DNA from: VXNJ01 sp965249595
GTDB taxonomy: Bacteria > Chloroflexota > UBA11872 > VXNJ01
Direction of reading: 5' to 3'
Assembly (NCBI GenBank): GCA_965249595.1
Contig: OZ252242.1
Coordinates: 1,736,001 to 1,800,000, forward strand
Length of the DNA: 64,000 nucleotides
The notes under the pieces are model-generated. The model was given only the letters and a program-made list of their open reading frames with translations. It searched no databases and was not told where the DNA came from. Positions 25,597-35,024 of this stretch are shown here, one piece after another. Position numbers and translations under genes: made by a program. Every line of letters begins with the position of its first letter. The stretch's first letter is position 1.

Positions 25597-28509
25597 CTAG
25601 CCGACGGTCCCTCTCCGGTTGTCGGTTATGCGCAGCGTCCAGTCCCCGGTCGGGTCTTCGCCCAGGTGGCGCGAAGTTCCAAAGTGAAATCGTCCCGACC
25701 ACGAATATCCGGGTGAATTCAAATAGGTGGAAAGAACGGATATTGTCCCCGACGGCGACTCCAGCTCGATGCGCAAATCGCGCGCCGAGCCATGTGAAAA
25801 GTCGATCGGCACCTCGATGTGTTCGACGAATGAGATTCCGTCCGGAACGGTGAGGGTGCTGCCGAGCGTATTCGTGCCCCGGGATGTTCGATCGGGAATT
25901 CGCAGATCCAGGCCGCCCGATTTGGCCTCCGCTTTTTCCAGTGGCGGGAGTTTGGTCCAGCCGGCGGCCATTTCGACAGCCGCCGCCGCATCAACCACTC
26001 CGAACCCGTAGGCGTGGTTGAAGGAGTACTTTTCTGAATCCTGTCGATACTTCGGGGCCCCTGCCTCCCAGCCGGAGTTGCGCGGGTCATTCTTGCGGGC
26101 CGAACCGGCCAGTATCAATTTGACGTCGCGCCAGGTGAGATCGCTCTTGGCCTTGCGAATCAGGGCGGCCACTCCGGATACCATCGGCGTTGACGCCGAC
26201 GTGCCGCCGAAGCTGTCGCGATAGCGATCGAAGTTGTCGATGGTCGTAATTCCCCGCGCGCCTACGCGCCGGGAATCATTGGACGGTGCGCAGACCCACA
26301 GGTTGGAACCGGATTCGGAATAGTTGACCTGTTTTCCCTGGTCGGTGACCGCACAGGCCGCTACGACTCCGTAGAAGCTCGCCGTCTCGTCCAGATTCGA
26401 ATAGTCGCCTTCCCTCCGCCCATTGCCGCCGGCAAAGACGTAGACCGTACCCTTTCCGCCGGCACCGTCGGCCAACCCGGCTTCGACCCCCAATTTCCAC
26501 GGCAGGGATTGGGTTTTCAAACCCGGCCTGTCACTTCCGCCCCAACTGTTGTTCGACACATCGGTAACCTCGCGCTCGGTCGACATCGCTATCCCCTTGT
26601 TCACGTCGGTGGCCGAAAGGAGCAAATTGAATCCGTAGATGGTAGCCCGTGGAGCTACGCCGCGGACGCCTAAATCGTTGTCGCGGGCGGCTATGATGCC
26701 GGCGACTCCGGTGCCGTGATTTGCAGTATCCCGGTGGACATCATCGCGATTCCCAAAGTCAAGATTTCGGCTCGCTTCGACGTTATCGATCAGGTCTTCG
26801 TGGGAATGATCGAGTCCGTTGTCGACCACCGCCACCCGAATTCCTTCGCCCATGTTGGAACCCCACACGCCGGAGACATTTATGTCTTCACCTGCGGTTG
26901 CGCCGTCGCGGCCTTGGTTATTCAGGTGCCACTGGCAGCCGTAAAGGTCGTCATCGTAGGCGGTTGCGATTGCGCTGCAATCAGTGATAAAGGACTCGTA
27001 GGCGGTATTGCGCCGCAGGGTAAACGAATACTGAGTGTTAAACGTGACCAGCGTTGAGGGCCTGGCGACAATCAGCGAAGTGACCCGATAAAAATAGGTG
27101 CCCGGATCCAGTCGGTAGGCGAAACCATCTCCCGGGACCAGGTTCCCGCTTACGTCAAAAACTCTGTAGTCGAGCACGGGTAAGAAGTCACTGCCAATCG
27201 CGAACGCGACTTCGGAGGTCTGCGTCAGCGCGAATTCATATAAGTCGAAATCATCAAATCCTGATATATCGGCGGAAACTTTTCGATTGAAACTGAGTGG
27301 AACCGCCGATCCAGACGGGTCAAAATTCTCCGGCGTGCGATCGAGGTGTAGCGTGTAACTGCCGCCGCGCGAACCCGAAAGTTCAACTTTTATGTAATAG
27401 GTTCCCGGTGCCAAGTCGGCGCGGATATGGAAGTTGTTGGTAATGCGCTGAAAGCCCCAAGTATCGTTGCTGTCAATCCCGGTGCCGTCCTGCCTTTGCA
27501 GGGCACCGACGGTGTTCAAAACTCCTGTCGTGTAAGCGCGAATATCGGTTGCCTCGGTTAATTCAAACTCGAAGAAATCAATGTCGTCGCCATCGAAGGC
27601 GATTTCCTCAATCTCCTCACCGATCCCGATCGTGGTGGCAGTGGCGCGGCTGCCGCCGGCGTCAACGACGGTCTCGGCATGCAAGGTGTAGGGACCGCCG
27701 TTGCCGATCCTAGAAGTGGACTGATAGGCCGAAACGGCAACGTAGTAGATCCCGGCCGCAAGTGATCGCCGAATCAGGAAATTTAGCCCCTCGGACTCCA
27801 GCACGTGGTCATCGTTGGCTTCCAGCAAATCCTCGTCTTCAGCAAACAGGTGCCCGACGGTGTCAGTTCGTCCGGTTGTGTAAATGAGCACATCGGTGGC
27901 GGACGGCAGCGTCAGTTGGTATGTGTCGACATCGGTACCGGGAAAGATCTGCTCGTCCACCGATCCATCAAGGGGCAGCGTGCCGGCGGTGGCGATGGTG
28001 TTGCCCGGCTCCGTCCACAGAGCGACACTCAGTTGATAGGACCCGGTCAGGGCATTTACGCCATCGCGATAAGAGCGAACTTTGACGTAATAGGTTCCCG
28101 CGTCGAGTCGCGCGTTGATCTGGAAATTGAGTAAGCTGGCGAAGAAGTCGATGTCATCGGACGCCGAAATCTCGTTGCCGTCACTGTCTTGCAGCTGCCC
28201 GACGGTGTCCAGGTTGCCGGTCGTGTAAATGTCAACGCTCGTTGGATCGCTAAGGACAAGGCGGAAGAAATCTTCATCGGAACCAGGGTCGATGCTGCCG
28301 GCCAACGGCGTGCCCACGCTGATTGCCGTGGCCGTGGCCCGATCATTGCCGTGATCATCGATGGTCAATTGACCAGTCGCGGCGCCGGAGGAGACGAGCA
28401 GGCCGGCAACTGCGGCAATCGCGGCCAGCAGACCACCAATATTGCGACGGTTACTTGAAATCGGCCACATTCCCGGGGTGGCCGGCATTCGAACGTGGTC
28501 AGTTGGCAA
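25597..28509 (-). CDS. Secreted S8 subtilisin-like protease with PPC repeats and P domain; ends at a premature TAG
   Basis: The 970-aa product has a signal or membrane segment at about 23-46 and four PPC-like beta domains (about 50-490), the first three repeating DxDxFxFxL and AGTYYVKV strands. An S8 catalytic domain follows, with Asp563 (VAVVDNGLDHSHEDL), His598 (NHGTGVAGIIAA) and Ser771 (GGTSASTPMVSGVAAL). The P/Homo B domain (about 855-970) is interrupted just before its last strand by TAG at 25597, where relatives read GQLNSW. The same frame continues into FN3 repeats. With all triad residues intact, the truncated enzyme may fold poorly. The gene 174 bp upstream encodes a prodomain-like protein. 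Confidence 0.88.
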   Translation of the reverse strand: MPTDHVRMPATPGMWPISSNRRNIGGLLAAIAAVAGLLVSSGAATGQLTIDDHGNDRATATAISVGTPLAGSIDPGSDEDFFRLVLSDPTSVDIYTTGNLDTVGQLQDSDGNEISASDDIDFFASLLNFQINARLDAGTYYVKVRSYRDGVNALTGSYQLSVALWTEPGNTIATAGTLPLDGSVDEQIFPGTDVDTYQLTLPSATDVLIYTTGRTDTVGHLFAEDEDLLEANDDHVLESEGLNFLIRRSLAAGIYYVAVSAYQSTSRIGNGGPYTLHAETVVDAGGSRATATTIGIGEEIEEIAFDGDDIDFFEFELTEATDIRAYTTGVLNTVGALQRQDGTGIDSNDTWGFQRITNNFHIRADLAPGTYYIKVELSGSRGGSYTLHLDRTPENFDPSGSAVPLSFNRKVSADISGFDDFDLYEFALTQTSEVAFAIGSDFLPVLDYRVFDVSGNLVPGDGFAYRLDPGTYFYRVTSLIVARPSTLVTFNTQYSFTLRRNTAYESFITDCSAIATAYDDDLYGCQWHLNNQGRDGATAGEDINVSGVWGSNMGEGIRVAVVDNGLDHSHEDLIDNVEASRNLDFGNRDDVHRDTANHGTGVAGIIAARDNDLGVRGVAPRATIYGFNLLLSATDVNKGIAMSTEREVTDVSNNSWGGSDRPGLKTQSLPWKLGVEAGLADGAGGKGTVYVFAGGNGRREGDYSNLDETASFYGVVAACAVTDQGKQVNYSESGSNLWVCAPSNDSRRVGARGITTIDNFDRYRDSFGGTSASTPMVSGVAALIRKAKSDLTWRDVKLILAGSARKNDPRNSGWEAGAPKYRQDSEKYSFNHAYGFGVVDAAAAVEMAAGWTKLPPLEKAEAKSGGLDLRIPDRTSRGTNTLGSTLTVPDGISFVEHIEVPIDFSHGSARDLRIELESPSGTISVLSTYLNSPGYSWSGRFHFGTSRHLGEDPTGDWTLRITDNRRGTVG

Positions 28510-28683
28510 TCTGGCTACCGAACCCGGCGTTTGACAACGTCAACCATCCATCGGCTGATCAAGTCGTCGGCGGGCAAACAAAGCGTCGGCTAAGCCCCGC
28601 TCGATCCGGGCCAACGAATCGCCCATCTATGTCCCCGGCGATCTCGACGGTTGCATGGCCGGGGCGGAGTCGCGAGATGTCCT

Positions 28684-29466
28684 TCACTTAGTCTCAGCTT
28701 CGCTCAACCAATTGGGACTGGCGTTGACCACCCCGTTCTGCCCGGCCAGGGCATTGGCCAACTCGAGCGACGCGAATCCCGGCGCGGTGCTTACCAGGAA
28801 GCCGTTGTCGATAAAGTCAAGATCCGAAACTTGGCTTGCCTTTATCGCGTTGCTGGAAAAAAATCTGTTGACGCGGGCTCGGTCCCAAGCGGGGTTAAGA
28901 ACGACCAGCACCCCGCCTGGCAGCGTCATCAGACCGCCGGAACTTGATCTAAACACCGGTTCGGGCTCGGGTTCTTCTTCATCGCTTTGGGTGTTGGCAG
29001 TCGACCGGGTACTGACAGCCGACCCGGGAAGGGAATCGCCGGGTGCGCTGATTTCCGGCTTGGCGCCAGGGTTTCCGAGATCGGTCTGTGCCTCCATGTC
29101 TTCCACCAACTCCACTTGGAGATCGCGATCTCCGTCCTGCCAGGTGTAGGTCTCATCCGAACGCCTGGCCACGGTCGTGGTCGGAACCTTTTCGATCGCC
29201 GGCGTGGCGGTCGGTTTGGGTGGATCGACCACGACCGTTGGCTCGGTTTCCGATGCCGGCTGATTGCGCGGGTCGGCAGGCGCAGGCGACAAAGCTGAAT
29301 CTGCAGATTCAGCAAATTTCTCTCTGGCGACCACATCCGAGTCCACGCCGAAGGGATTGATCAATGCCAATGAACCGACGGTCAATAGTCCCAATGCCGC
29401 AACGACGACCACCATCGCTGAAAACCAGCGGGTACCGGCACGCGAAAAGACGCTTTTTAATGTCAT
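28684..29466 (-). CDS. Membrane-anchored protein with subtilase-prodomain-like C-terminus
   Basis: The 260-aa product has a signal anchor at about 15-37 (MVVVVAALGLLTVGSLALIN), a Pro/Thr/Glu-rich linker (about 55-170) and a C-terminal domain. That domain reads LMTLPGGVLVVLNPAWDRAR, FFSSNAIKASQVSDLDFIDN, GFLVSTAPGFASLELANALA, then NGVVNASPNW. The pattern (hydrophobic strand, helix, NxFLV strand, Ala-rich helix, VxxAxPNW) is that of I9-like and fervidolysin-type prodomains, usually fused ahead of S8 domains. Encoded just upstream of an S8 protease that lacks such a unit, it may act in trans as chaperone or inhibitor. No catalytic site is seen. Confidence 0.6.
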   Translation of the reverse strand: MTLKSVFSRAGTRWFSAMVVVVAALGLLTVGSLALINPFGVDSDVVAREKFAESADSALSPAPADPRNQPASETEPTVVVDPPKPTATPAIEKVPTTTVARRSDETYTWQDGDRDLQVELVEDMEAQTDLGNPGAKPEISAPGDSLPGSAVSTRSTANTQSDEEEPEPEPVFRSSSGGLMTLPGGVLVVLNPAWDRARVNRFFSSNAIKASQVSDLDFIDNGFLVSTAPGFASLELANALAGQNGVVNASPNWLSEAETK

Positions 29467-29862
29467 GCTGTGAGCGATATTAGATGGTGGTTGCAGCGGG
29501 CGGTGGACGTCCGATCGCGGCCAAGGGTTCCCGCCGACCGCATCGGTGCAAACGATCGCCTGATGGACCCGAATGTAGCCGGTCAGATTTTATGGAATGA
29601 CCGGCCGCGGCACGATTTTTTCAGCAACGATTGCCGCAAATTTGGCCCCAGATCGAGCGGGTAAAGCGGATCGCCCTAGAGAAAAGTGCGCCGGGGCGGT
29701 AATCAATCGATACGGTCGTGCCGGATCAACTTTTCGTCGCTGGTTTGCCGGCGAATTTCGGTGCCAGCCAAAAATCAGCCACGCGTCGACTGGCCCCGCA
29801 ATTGCACGGAGCGGGCAAACATTTGTAAGCGCCGTCGATCCGGGATTGGATCGCAATTACGT
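29467..29862. other. Intergenic region
   Basis: This 396-bp stretch lies upstream of the prodomain gene and downstream of the alpha/beta hydrolase gene (both minus). The promoter of the protease cluster should lie near 29470-29560. No gene or clear signal is seen. Confidence 0.3.
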
Positions 29863-30663
29863 TCAGCTGGCCAGGAAGCCTTCGACCAATTGGGCAAATC
29901 TAGACGACTGTTCCAACGGCAGCATGTGGCCGGCGCCGGCAACAGTTTGCAGCTGGGCCCCATCGATCCGGCTGGCAATCTCGCGGCCGTGCTCTGGCGG
30001 CACCAGTTGGTCATGCCCGGCAACCACTACCAGTGCCGGACACTTGATGCGCCCCAATCGCTTGACCAGGCCCTTATCCGGGATCGGCCACAAGAATTTG
30101 GCCACCGTTGAGAGTGACCTGACTCGCTCGACGGCTTGCATTTTGGCCTCGTCGCCTGACCTGGGGTCCGGCGTCCAGCGATGGGCAATTTCAGATTCCG
30201 GATCGCTGTAGAGAATTGATCGCAGTTGCGGTGGATTTGTGGCGAAGAAATCTACGCCGGGATGATCGTCAAGCCAGATCCCGGCCGGCGCAGCGAGCAC
30301 CAAGCGACGCACTCGATGGCCGGCAATGGCCGCCAGCTCGGCGGCGATCATGGCGCCGAAGAAATGACCAACCACGTAGGGCTGATCCAATCCAAGTTCA
30401 TCGAGCAGGTCCACATGATACAGGACCACCTCGAGCAGGGAGTCGATGTGCTCGATTCCCGGCAACTCCCCAAACCCCGGATGTAGCGGGGCGTACACGG
30501 TGTAGCGCTGGGCGAGCCTATCCAGAAATGGCGGCCATCCGGCATAGGCGAACGCTCCATGAAGGTATAGAAGTGGAGGGCCAGAACCGGCGATCCGAAC
30601 GCTCACGGTCGCGCGCCCCACCTGCACGGTTTTTGGCAGCGGGCCGCCGTTGTGCCTATTCAC
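29863..30663 (-). CDS. Alpha/beta-fold hydrolase with nucleophile Ser replaced by Phe
   Basis: The 266-aa protein has a normal fold: PPLLYLHGAF (oxyanion HG), VYAPLHPGFGELP, the elbow VVGHFFGAMIAAELAA, ALVVVAGHDQLVPPE (acid region) and VAGAGHMLPLEQ (catalytic His). The elbow should read GHSFG. Here codon 101 (30361-30363 on plus) gives Phe instead of Ser, so it cannot be a Ser hydrolase unless the codon is a sequence error. The GTG start at 30663 follows the TAA of the LLM gene directly, so the two are translationally coupled. It may be a pseudo-enzyme or a cofactor-independent variant. Confidence 0.85.
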   Translation of the reverse strand: MNRHNGGPLPKTVQVGRATVSVRIAGSGPPLLYLHGAFAYAGWPPFLDRLAQRYTVYAPLHPGFGELPGIEHIDSLLEVVLYHVDLLDELGLDQPYVVGHFFGAMIAAELAAIAGHRVRRLVLAAPAGIWLDDHPGVDFFATNPPQLRSILYSDPESEIAHRWTPDPRSGDEAKMQAVERVRSLSTVAKFLWPIPDKGLVKRLGRIKCPALVVVAGHDQLVPPEHGREIASRIDGAQLQTVAGAGHMLPLEQSSRFAQLVEGFLAS

Positions 30664-31887
30664 TTAGACGGCGACCGGATCAGGAACGCTGCGCTCGGCG
30701 ATGGGGTTCGGCCACCAGTGATCTTCGTAATCCGACCACATGCCCTCAAAGTGCGGCATTACCTCGCGGGCGAAGAGTTCGGTGTTCTTCATTGTCAGCG
30801 GCTTGGGCATGCTGCCGATCTGCAACAGGACCATCAGATGTCCAACGCGGAGGCCTTCGACCGCCTTCTTTAAATTGGTGACCACGGTCTCGGGACTGCC
30901 GGCAATCACGTAACCCTGCTCGACAAAGTCCTCCCACCGCATGTCTTTTCGCTTCTGGTTCTCCGACGCCCGGTGCGGATTGGGCATCACCTTTATGGTT
31001 TCGACGGAGCGATAACCGGGCGCGTCGGTAAACGCCTCGTGCACGTGCAGATTCTTCTTGTAGAAGTACTCGACGTGTGCCGCGTACTCCTCTTTGGCCT
31101 TTTCGTCGGTCTCCGATACGACGACCAGCTGCAAAAATCCGGCCCTATAAGGGTTGTCATCGACGCCCAGCTTTTCCATCTCTTTCCAGAAGCCGTCCAT
31201 CACCCGGATGCCCCGCTTGTAGCCCGAGTAGCTCAAGTAGCAGTAGACGTATCCCATCCGGCTGGTCCATTCCCAGGTCTCGATGCTGCCGCCGCCGGGA
31301 ATCCATATCGGCGGATGCGGCTTCTGCAGCGGGCGGGGCCAGATGTTCACGTAGCGGATCTGGGTGTATTTGCCGTTGAAGGCGAACGGTTCCGGCTCGG
31401 TCCAGGCTTTGATGACCAGGTCGTGGGCTTCGAAGTATTGATCGCGTAAGGTAGCCGGATTGGAACCGTAGGCGTAATTGGCGTCCTGTGATGTACCCAC
31501 CGGGAATCCGGCGACCAATCGCCCACCGCTGGTCACGTCCAGCATTGCAAATTCCTCGGCCACCCGTATCGGCGGGTTGTAGAGGGCCAGGCTGTTGCCC
31601 ATGACCACGATCGCCGCGTCGGAAGTCCGCCGGGTCAGGGAGGCCGCCATCAGGTTGGGCGAGGGCATGATCCCGTAGGCATTGTTGTGGTGTTCGTTCA
31701 CGCACACCCCGTCGAATCCGACGGCGGCGGCGTGCTCGAGTTCGTCTAGGTACTCGTTGTAGAGAACGTGGGCTTTTTCGGGGTCGAAGAGATGGCTTGG
31801 CGGGTCGACCCAGACGCTGCGGTAGCGCTTCTCAAAATCATCCGGCAGGTGCCGATAGGGCATCAGATGGAACCAACAAATCTTCAC
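30664..31887 (-). CDS. LLM-class (luciferase-like) flavin-dependent oxidoreductase
   Basis: The 407-aa protein has the bacterial luciferase-like barrel: an N-terminal MKICWFHLMPYRHLP, HAAAVGFDGVCVNEHHNNAY, then NPPIRVAEEFAMLDVTSGGR and LVAGFPVG. RYVNIWPRPLQKPHPPIWIP and AGSPETVVTNLKKAVEG follow. These bind reduced FMN and oxidise organic substrates with O2. Such genes are strongly expanded in SAR202-type Chloroflexota. Its stop TAA is immediately followed by the GTG start of the alpha/beta hydrolase, suggesting a two-step catabolic unit. Substrate is unknown. Confidence 0.92.
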   Translation of the reverse strand: MKICWFHLMPYRHLPDDFEKRYRSVWVDPPSHLFDPEKAHVLYNEYLDELEHAAAVGFDGVCVNEHHNNAYGIMPSPNLMAASLTRRTSDAAIVVMGNSLALYNPPIRVAEEFAMLDVTSGGRLVAGFPVGTSQDANYAYGSNPATLRDQYFEAHDLVIKAWTEPEPFAFNGKYTQIRYVNIWPRPLQKPHPPIWIPGGGSIETWEWTSRMGYVYCYLSYSGYKRGIRVMDGFWKEMEKLGVDDNPYRAGFLQLVVVSETDEKAKEEYAAHVEYFYKKNLHVHEAFTDAPGYRSVETIKVMPNPHRASENQKRKDMRWEDFVEQGYVIAGSPETVVTNLKKAVEGLRVGHLMVLLQIGSMPKPLTMKNTELFAREVMPHFEGMWSDYEDHWWPNPIAERSVPDPVAV

Positions 31888-32125
31888 ACGCTACCCGTTC
31901 AACACCGCTACGAATTCAATCTGCGATTGTATGTTTGGGCTCCCCGCGGGAAGGGAATTGGCGCCGGATCCGAATGTGGCGCCAAGATTCGGTTTATCGA
32001 TTCTGCTGGCCGCCAATCCCGCTAACCTACGAAATGCCGGCAGCGATCAGCTGCGGGCCGGACGCCACATCCGGCTCAGCTTCGATCGGGCTCGGCGACC
32101 ATCAATCTCGGTTAGGACGATCCCA

Positions 32126-33847
32126 ATGCTCACGTCTCCGCACGGGATAAATTTCGGGTCCAATCGACCGGTGGTGATGGGTCGCAGCGGAATGGTCTGC
32201 GCCGGCCATCCACTGGCCTCGCAAGCGGGAATATCCACCCTGCAGCGGGGCGGCAATGCGGTGGATGCGGCGATCGCCGTGGCCGCGGCCCTAAATGTCG
32301 TCGAACCGATGATGAGTGGAATTGGCGGTGATGGAATGATCATGGTCTACTCGAAAGAGGACGACCGGATTTATTTCTGCAACGGAACCGGGGCGGCGCC
32401 GTTGCACTCGCACCGCGACCTGTTCCTGCGCGACGGGATCCCGTTTAAGGGCCTCATGTCGGTTTCGGTGCCGGCCTTGCTCCACAGCTGGGCAGATGCC
32501 CACGATCGATTTGGCCAATTGCCGTTCGCCAAGGTGCTCGCACCGGCGATCGACCTGGCCGCCAATGGATTTCCGGTTAGCCATTACCTCTCGCGTGAGA
32601 TTGCCCAGGACCAGCTGCTCTGCCAATTTCCAACCTCACAGGCGGTCTTTGCCCCGGGCGGCGTCCCGCTGCGGCCGGGCCAGATACTGCGGCAGGAAAA
32701 CCTCGCGCGAACGCTATCAACCATCGCCAGCGAGGGCCGGGATGCGTTTTACCGGGGATCGATTGCCGAGGCGATCACCCGGTTTGCCAGCGAGCAGGGT
32801 GGCCTGCTGTCGATGGAAGATCTGGCCAACTGCAGCTCCCGCTGGCAGGATCCGATTTCGACGACCTACCGCGATCACACCGTCTACGAGGGCCCGCCCA
32901 ATTCGTCCGGACACGTATTGCTGCAAGAGCTCAACCTGATCGAGCAATTCGATTTGGGCCAGGCCGGTTGCAATTCGGCCGCGGCCGTGCACCTGATGGT
33001 GGAGGCCAAGAAATTGGCGTTTTTGGACCGCGAAGCCTATATGGCCGACCCGGATTATGTCGACGTGCCGATTGATGGCCTGCTATCTAAGGAATACGCC
33101 CGCGAGCGCGGACGCCTGATCGATCCAGCCAGGGCGGCATCGGAGTTGACCGCCGGTGATCCCTGGGCCCACCAGGACCGACCGCACTCGGAAGCAACCG
33201 CGATGCGAAGCGGCGGCGCCATCGACGGCGAGGACACGACCTGCTTCGTAGTGGTTGATGGCCAGGGCAATGCGGTGTGCCAACTGCAGAGCATCCAGAG
33301 CGGGTGGGGTTCTAGCATCATCGCCGGCGACACCGGCGTATTGCTAAACAACCGGATGACCTACTGGCACCTGGACAAAGACCACGTCAATTGCCTCCAG
33401 CCAGGCAAACGGGTCCGCCACACCATGAACCCGGTGATGGTTTTTGGCCCTGGAGCCGGCTCTTTGGGACAAGACGCCCAGAGGCTCGAACTGGTCCTGG
33501 GAACCCCGGGCGCCGACACCCAGGTGCAGAGTAACCTTCAGGTCCTATCGCACATCCTGGACTTCGGCATGACGGTTGCCGAAGCGGTTGAAGCGCCGCG
33601 CTGGAAAGACAACCAAAGCCCGCTCGAATCGACGATTCCCCACACCTGCGAGGACGAACTGCTAATGGAAGCGCGGTTTGCCGACGATGTGGGCGCCGAT
33701 TTGACGGTGATGGGCCATCAGATTCGCAATATCGGGCCTTGGGACGGGCTCACCGGGCGCGAGATGGTAATTGCCATAGATGAAGATAGCGGGGCGCTAC
33801 AAGGTGCTGCCGACCCACGGGCCGACGGCTACGCGATCGGATATTAG
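32126..33847 (+). CDS. Gamma-glutamyltransferase family protein
   Basis: The 573-aa product from ATG 32126 is a GGT-type Ntn-hydrolase. It has GMVCAGHPLASQAGISTLQR, GGNAVDAAIAVAAALNVVEP, MMSGIGGDGMIMVY and MEDLANCSSRW. The self-cleavage Thr is in GEDTTCFVVVDGQGNAV (usually HTTH-like), followed by GWGSSIIAGDTGVLLNNRM. The C-terminal PGKRVRHTMNPVMVF fits. An AGGA stands just before ATG 32126; an extension to 31931 is unlike the family. There is no signal peptide. Relatives hydrolyse or transfer gamma-glutamyl or similar amides (including cephalosporin acylase types); the substrate is unassigned. Confidence 0.9.
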   Translation: MLTSPHGINFGSNRPVVMGRSGMVCAGHPLASQAGISTLQRGGNAVDAAIAVAAALNVVEPMMSGIGGDGMIMVYSKEDDRIYFCNGTGAAPLHSHRDLFLRDGIPFKGLMSVSVPALLHSWADAHDRFGQLPFAKVLAPAIDLAANGFPVSHYLSREIAQDQLLCQFPTSQAVFAPGGVPLRPGQILRQENLARTLSTIASEGRDAFYRGSIAEAITRFASEQGGLLSMEDLANCSSRWQDPISTTYRDHTVYEGPPNSSGHVLLQELNLIEQFDLGQAGCNSAAAVHLMVEAKKLAFLDREAYMADPDYVDVPIDGLLSKEYARERGRLIDPARAASELTAGDPWAHQDRPHSEATAMRSGGAIDGEDTTCFVVVDGQGNAVCQLQSIQSGWGSSIIAGDTGVLLNNRMTYWHLDKDHVNCLQPGKRVRHTMNPVMVFGPGAGSLGQDAQRLELVLGTPGADTQVQSNLQVLSHILDFGMTVAEAVEAPRWKDNQSPLESTIPHTCEDELLMEARFADDVGADLTVMGHQIRNIGPWDGLTGREMVIAIDEDSGALQGAADPRADGYAIGY

Positions 33848-33912
33848 TAACCCACGCTTAATCGGGCGGGTCGCACACCCACTTGGGGTATCACCACTGG
33901 TCGGGAGGCCGC

Positions 33913-33929
33913 CCTGCCAGCCAGGCAGG
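33913..33929. terminator. Hairpin between convergent genes
   Basis: CCTGCC-AGCCA-GGCAGG forms a perfect 6-bp stem just left of the GPP34 stop and 66 bp past the GGT stop. It lacks a T-run; termination is only inferred. Confidence 0.35.
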
Positions 33930-33931
33930 CC

Positions 33932-34579
33932 TTAGTACATGTGCTGCATGGCAGCGGCGACCGAGTATTCGATATCGCGGATCGCCTGGGTCATCGCCCG
34001 ACCGATGAGATCGAGCTTGCGGACCTGATCGATGCGAGGGGTCGCCGCGCCGAGTTCGCGGGTAGAGAGCAGTTCATGGAATATTCCGCAGGCATCGGCC
34101 AGGCAGATGATCATCACATCGCGCGGGTGCGGGATCTGTTCGCTGAATAGGACCTCCATGATCCGCAGTTTCACCTCACGCTCGGCCTTACCGTCGATCA
34201 GCGGGTAGCGCCGAGACCTAAACACCCAGAGGAAGCGATCGTCCAGAGCTTCCAGGATTCCGCCCGCCACCAGACGATTCAGTGCCGTTTCGCGGATTGA
34301 ATCGGCGTTGTCGGCTGTTCGCTCGACCCAGAAGCGGGTGTCATGCTGGCCTCCGGCGGCAATATCGGCCAGCGTCGGGTCAAGCAGGTCATCGCCCACC
34401 GGTTCGTCATTGACCAAAACCAGATGCTCAAGGTCAGTATCGATGCGGTTTTCCAGGGCTAAGTCCATCAAGACACCGCCGGCGATGGCGTACTTGCGCG
34501 ACAGGTCAGAAACATTGACAAACCGTCCGTCGTCGTCTCTAAGCAGAAGAAGAAGGATTTCCTCAACGAATCTGAGCAT
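33932..34579 (-). CDS. GPP34/GOLPH3-family protein
   Basis: The 215-aa protein begins with an EEILLLLLRDDDGRF strand-helix, then YAIAGGVLMDLALENRIDTD, DEPVGDDLLDPTLADIAA, NRLVAGGILEALDDRFLWVF and RSRRYPLIDGKAEREVKLRI. This order matches the GPP34 (Golgi phosphoprotein 3, Vps74) family. The eukaryotic members bind phosphoinositides. The bacterial members, common in actinobacteria and some Chloroflexota, have an unknown role, possibly membrane or lipid binding. It stands alone. Confidence 0.8.
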   Translation of the reverse strand: MLRFVEEILLLLLRDDDGRFVNVSDLSRKYAIAGGVLMDLALENRIDTDLEHLVLVNDEPVGDDLLDPTLADIAAGGQHDTRFWVERTADNADSIRETALNRLVAGGILEALDDRFLWVFRSRRYPLIDGKAEREVKLRIMEVLFSEQIPHPRDVMIICLADACGIFHELLSTRELGAATPRIDQVRKLDLIGRAMTQAIRDIEYSVAAAMQHMY

Positions 34580-35024
34580 GCCGTAAGCCTTTCCGTTGCT
34601 GCCCGCCAGCGAAGGAGCAGCGAATTGTCCGCAAAGTGAAATTATTGACCCCGGGCCCAGAATCGGTCGACTCGAAATTGGCTTCGGCGGCGGCGCTCAG
34701 CTCCCGGGTGCTGATGCATTATCAGGGCATGGATCAATTTGCGCCGCGAATGCAAGTCAAATTCAGGCGCCGGTGTTTTCGAAATCAAATTGAAGAGTTA
34801 GCGTAAGCGGAACGAACGCTGAGCAAACGGCACCTTTGCCAGCCCGGCGGAAATTTCGAAATTGGAAAGCGCTCCAGCGCCCGCGGCGGCAAAAGCTGGG
34901 CCCGCTGTTCGCGGCGAGGGCAACCGATTCCGACAATTCGCTCGGCGAACGCCCGCAGTCGGCGTCGTATTGAGCTCTATTGCCGAGGTTTGTCAAATAG
35001 GTCGAGCGCAAATCGCCCTATCAA
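34580..35024. other. Intergenic region
   Basis: This 445-bp stretch lies between the GPP34 gene and the first permease gene. No coding frame or clear regulatory element is seen. GC content is uneven, with AT-rich patches at 34740-34800 and 34850-34870. Confidence 0.35.

Noticed and set aside
25597..25599. TAG as a recoded sense codon (for example pyrrolysine or a suppressor)
   Set aside because: TAG ends several intact genes in the window, including GH3 and the two-domain VOC gene, and no recoding element is visible. Simple nonsense mutation is more economical.
29597..30211. Plus-strand open frame of 204 codons
   Set aside because: It is mostly antisense to the alpha/beta hydrolase gene, and has no domain or ribosome site.
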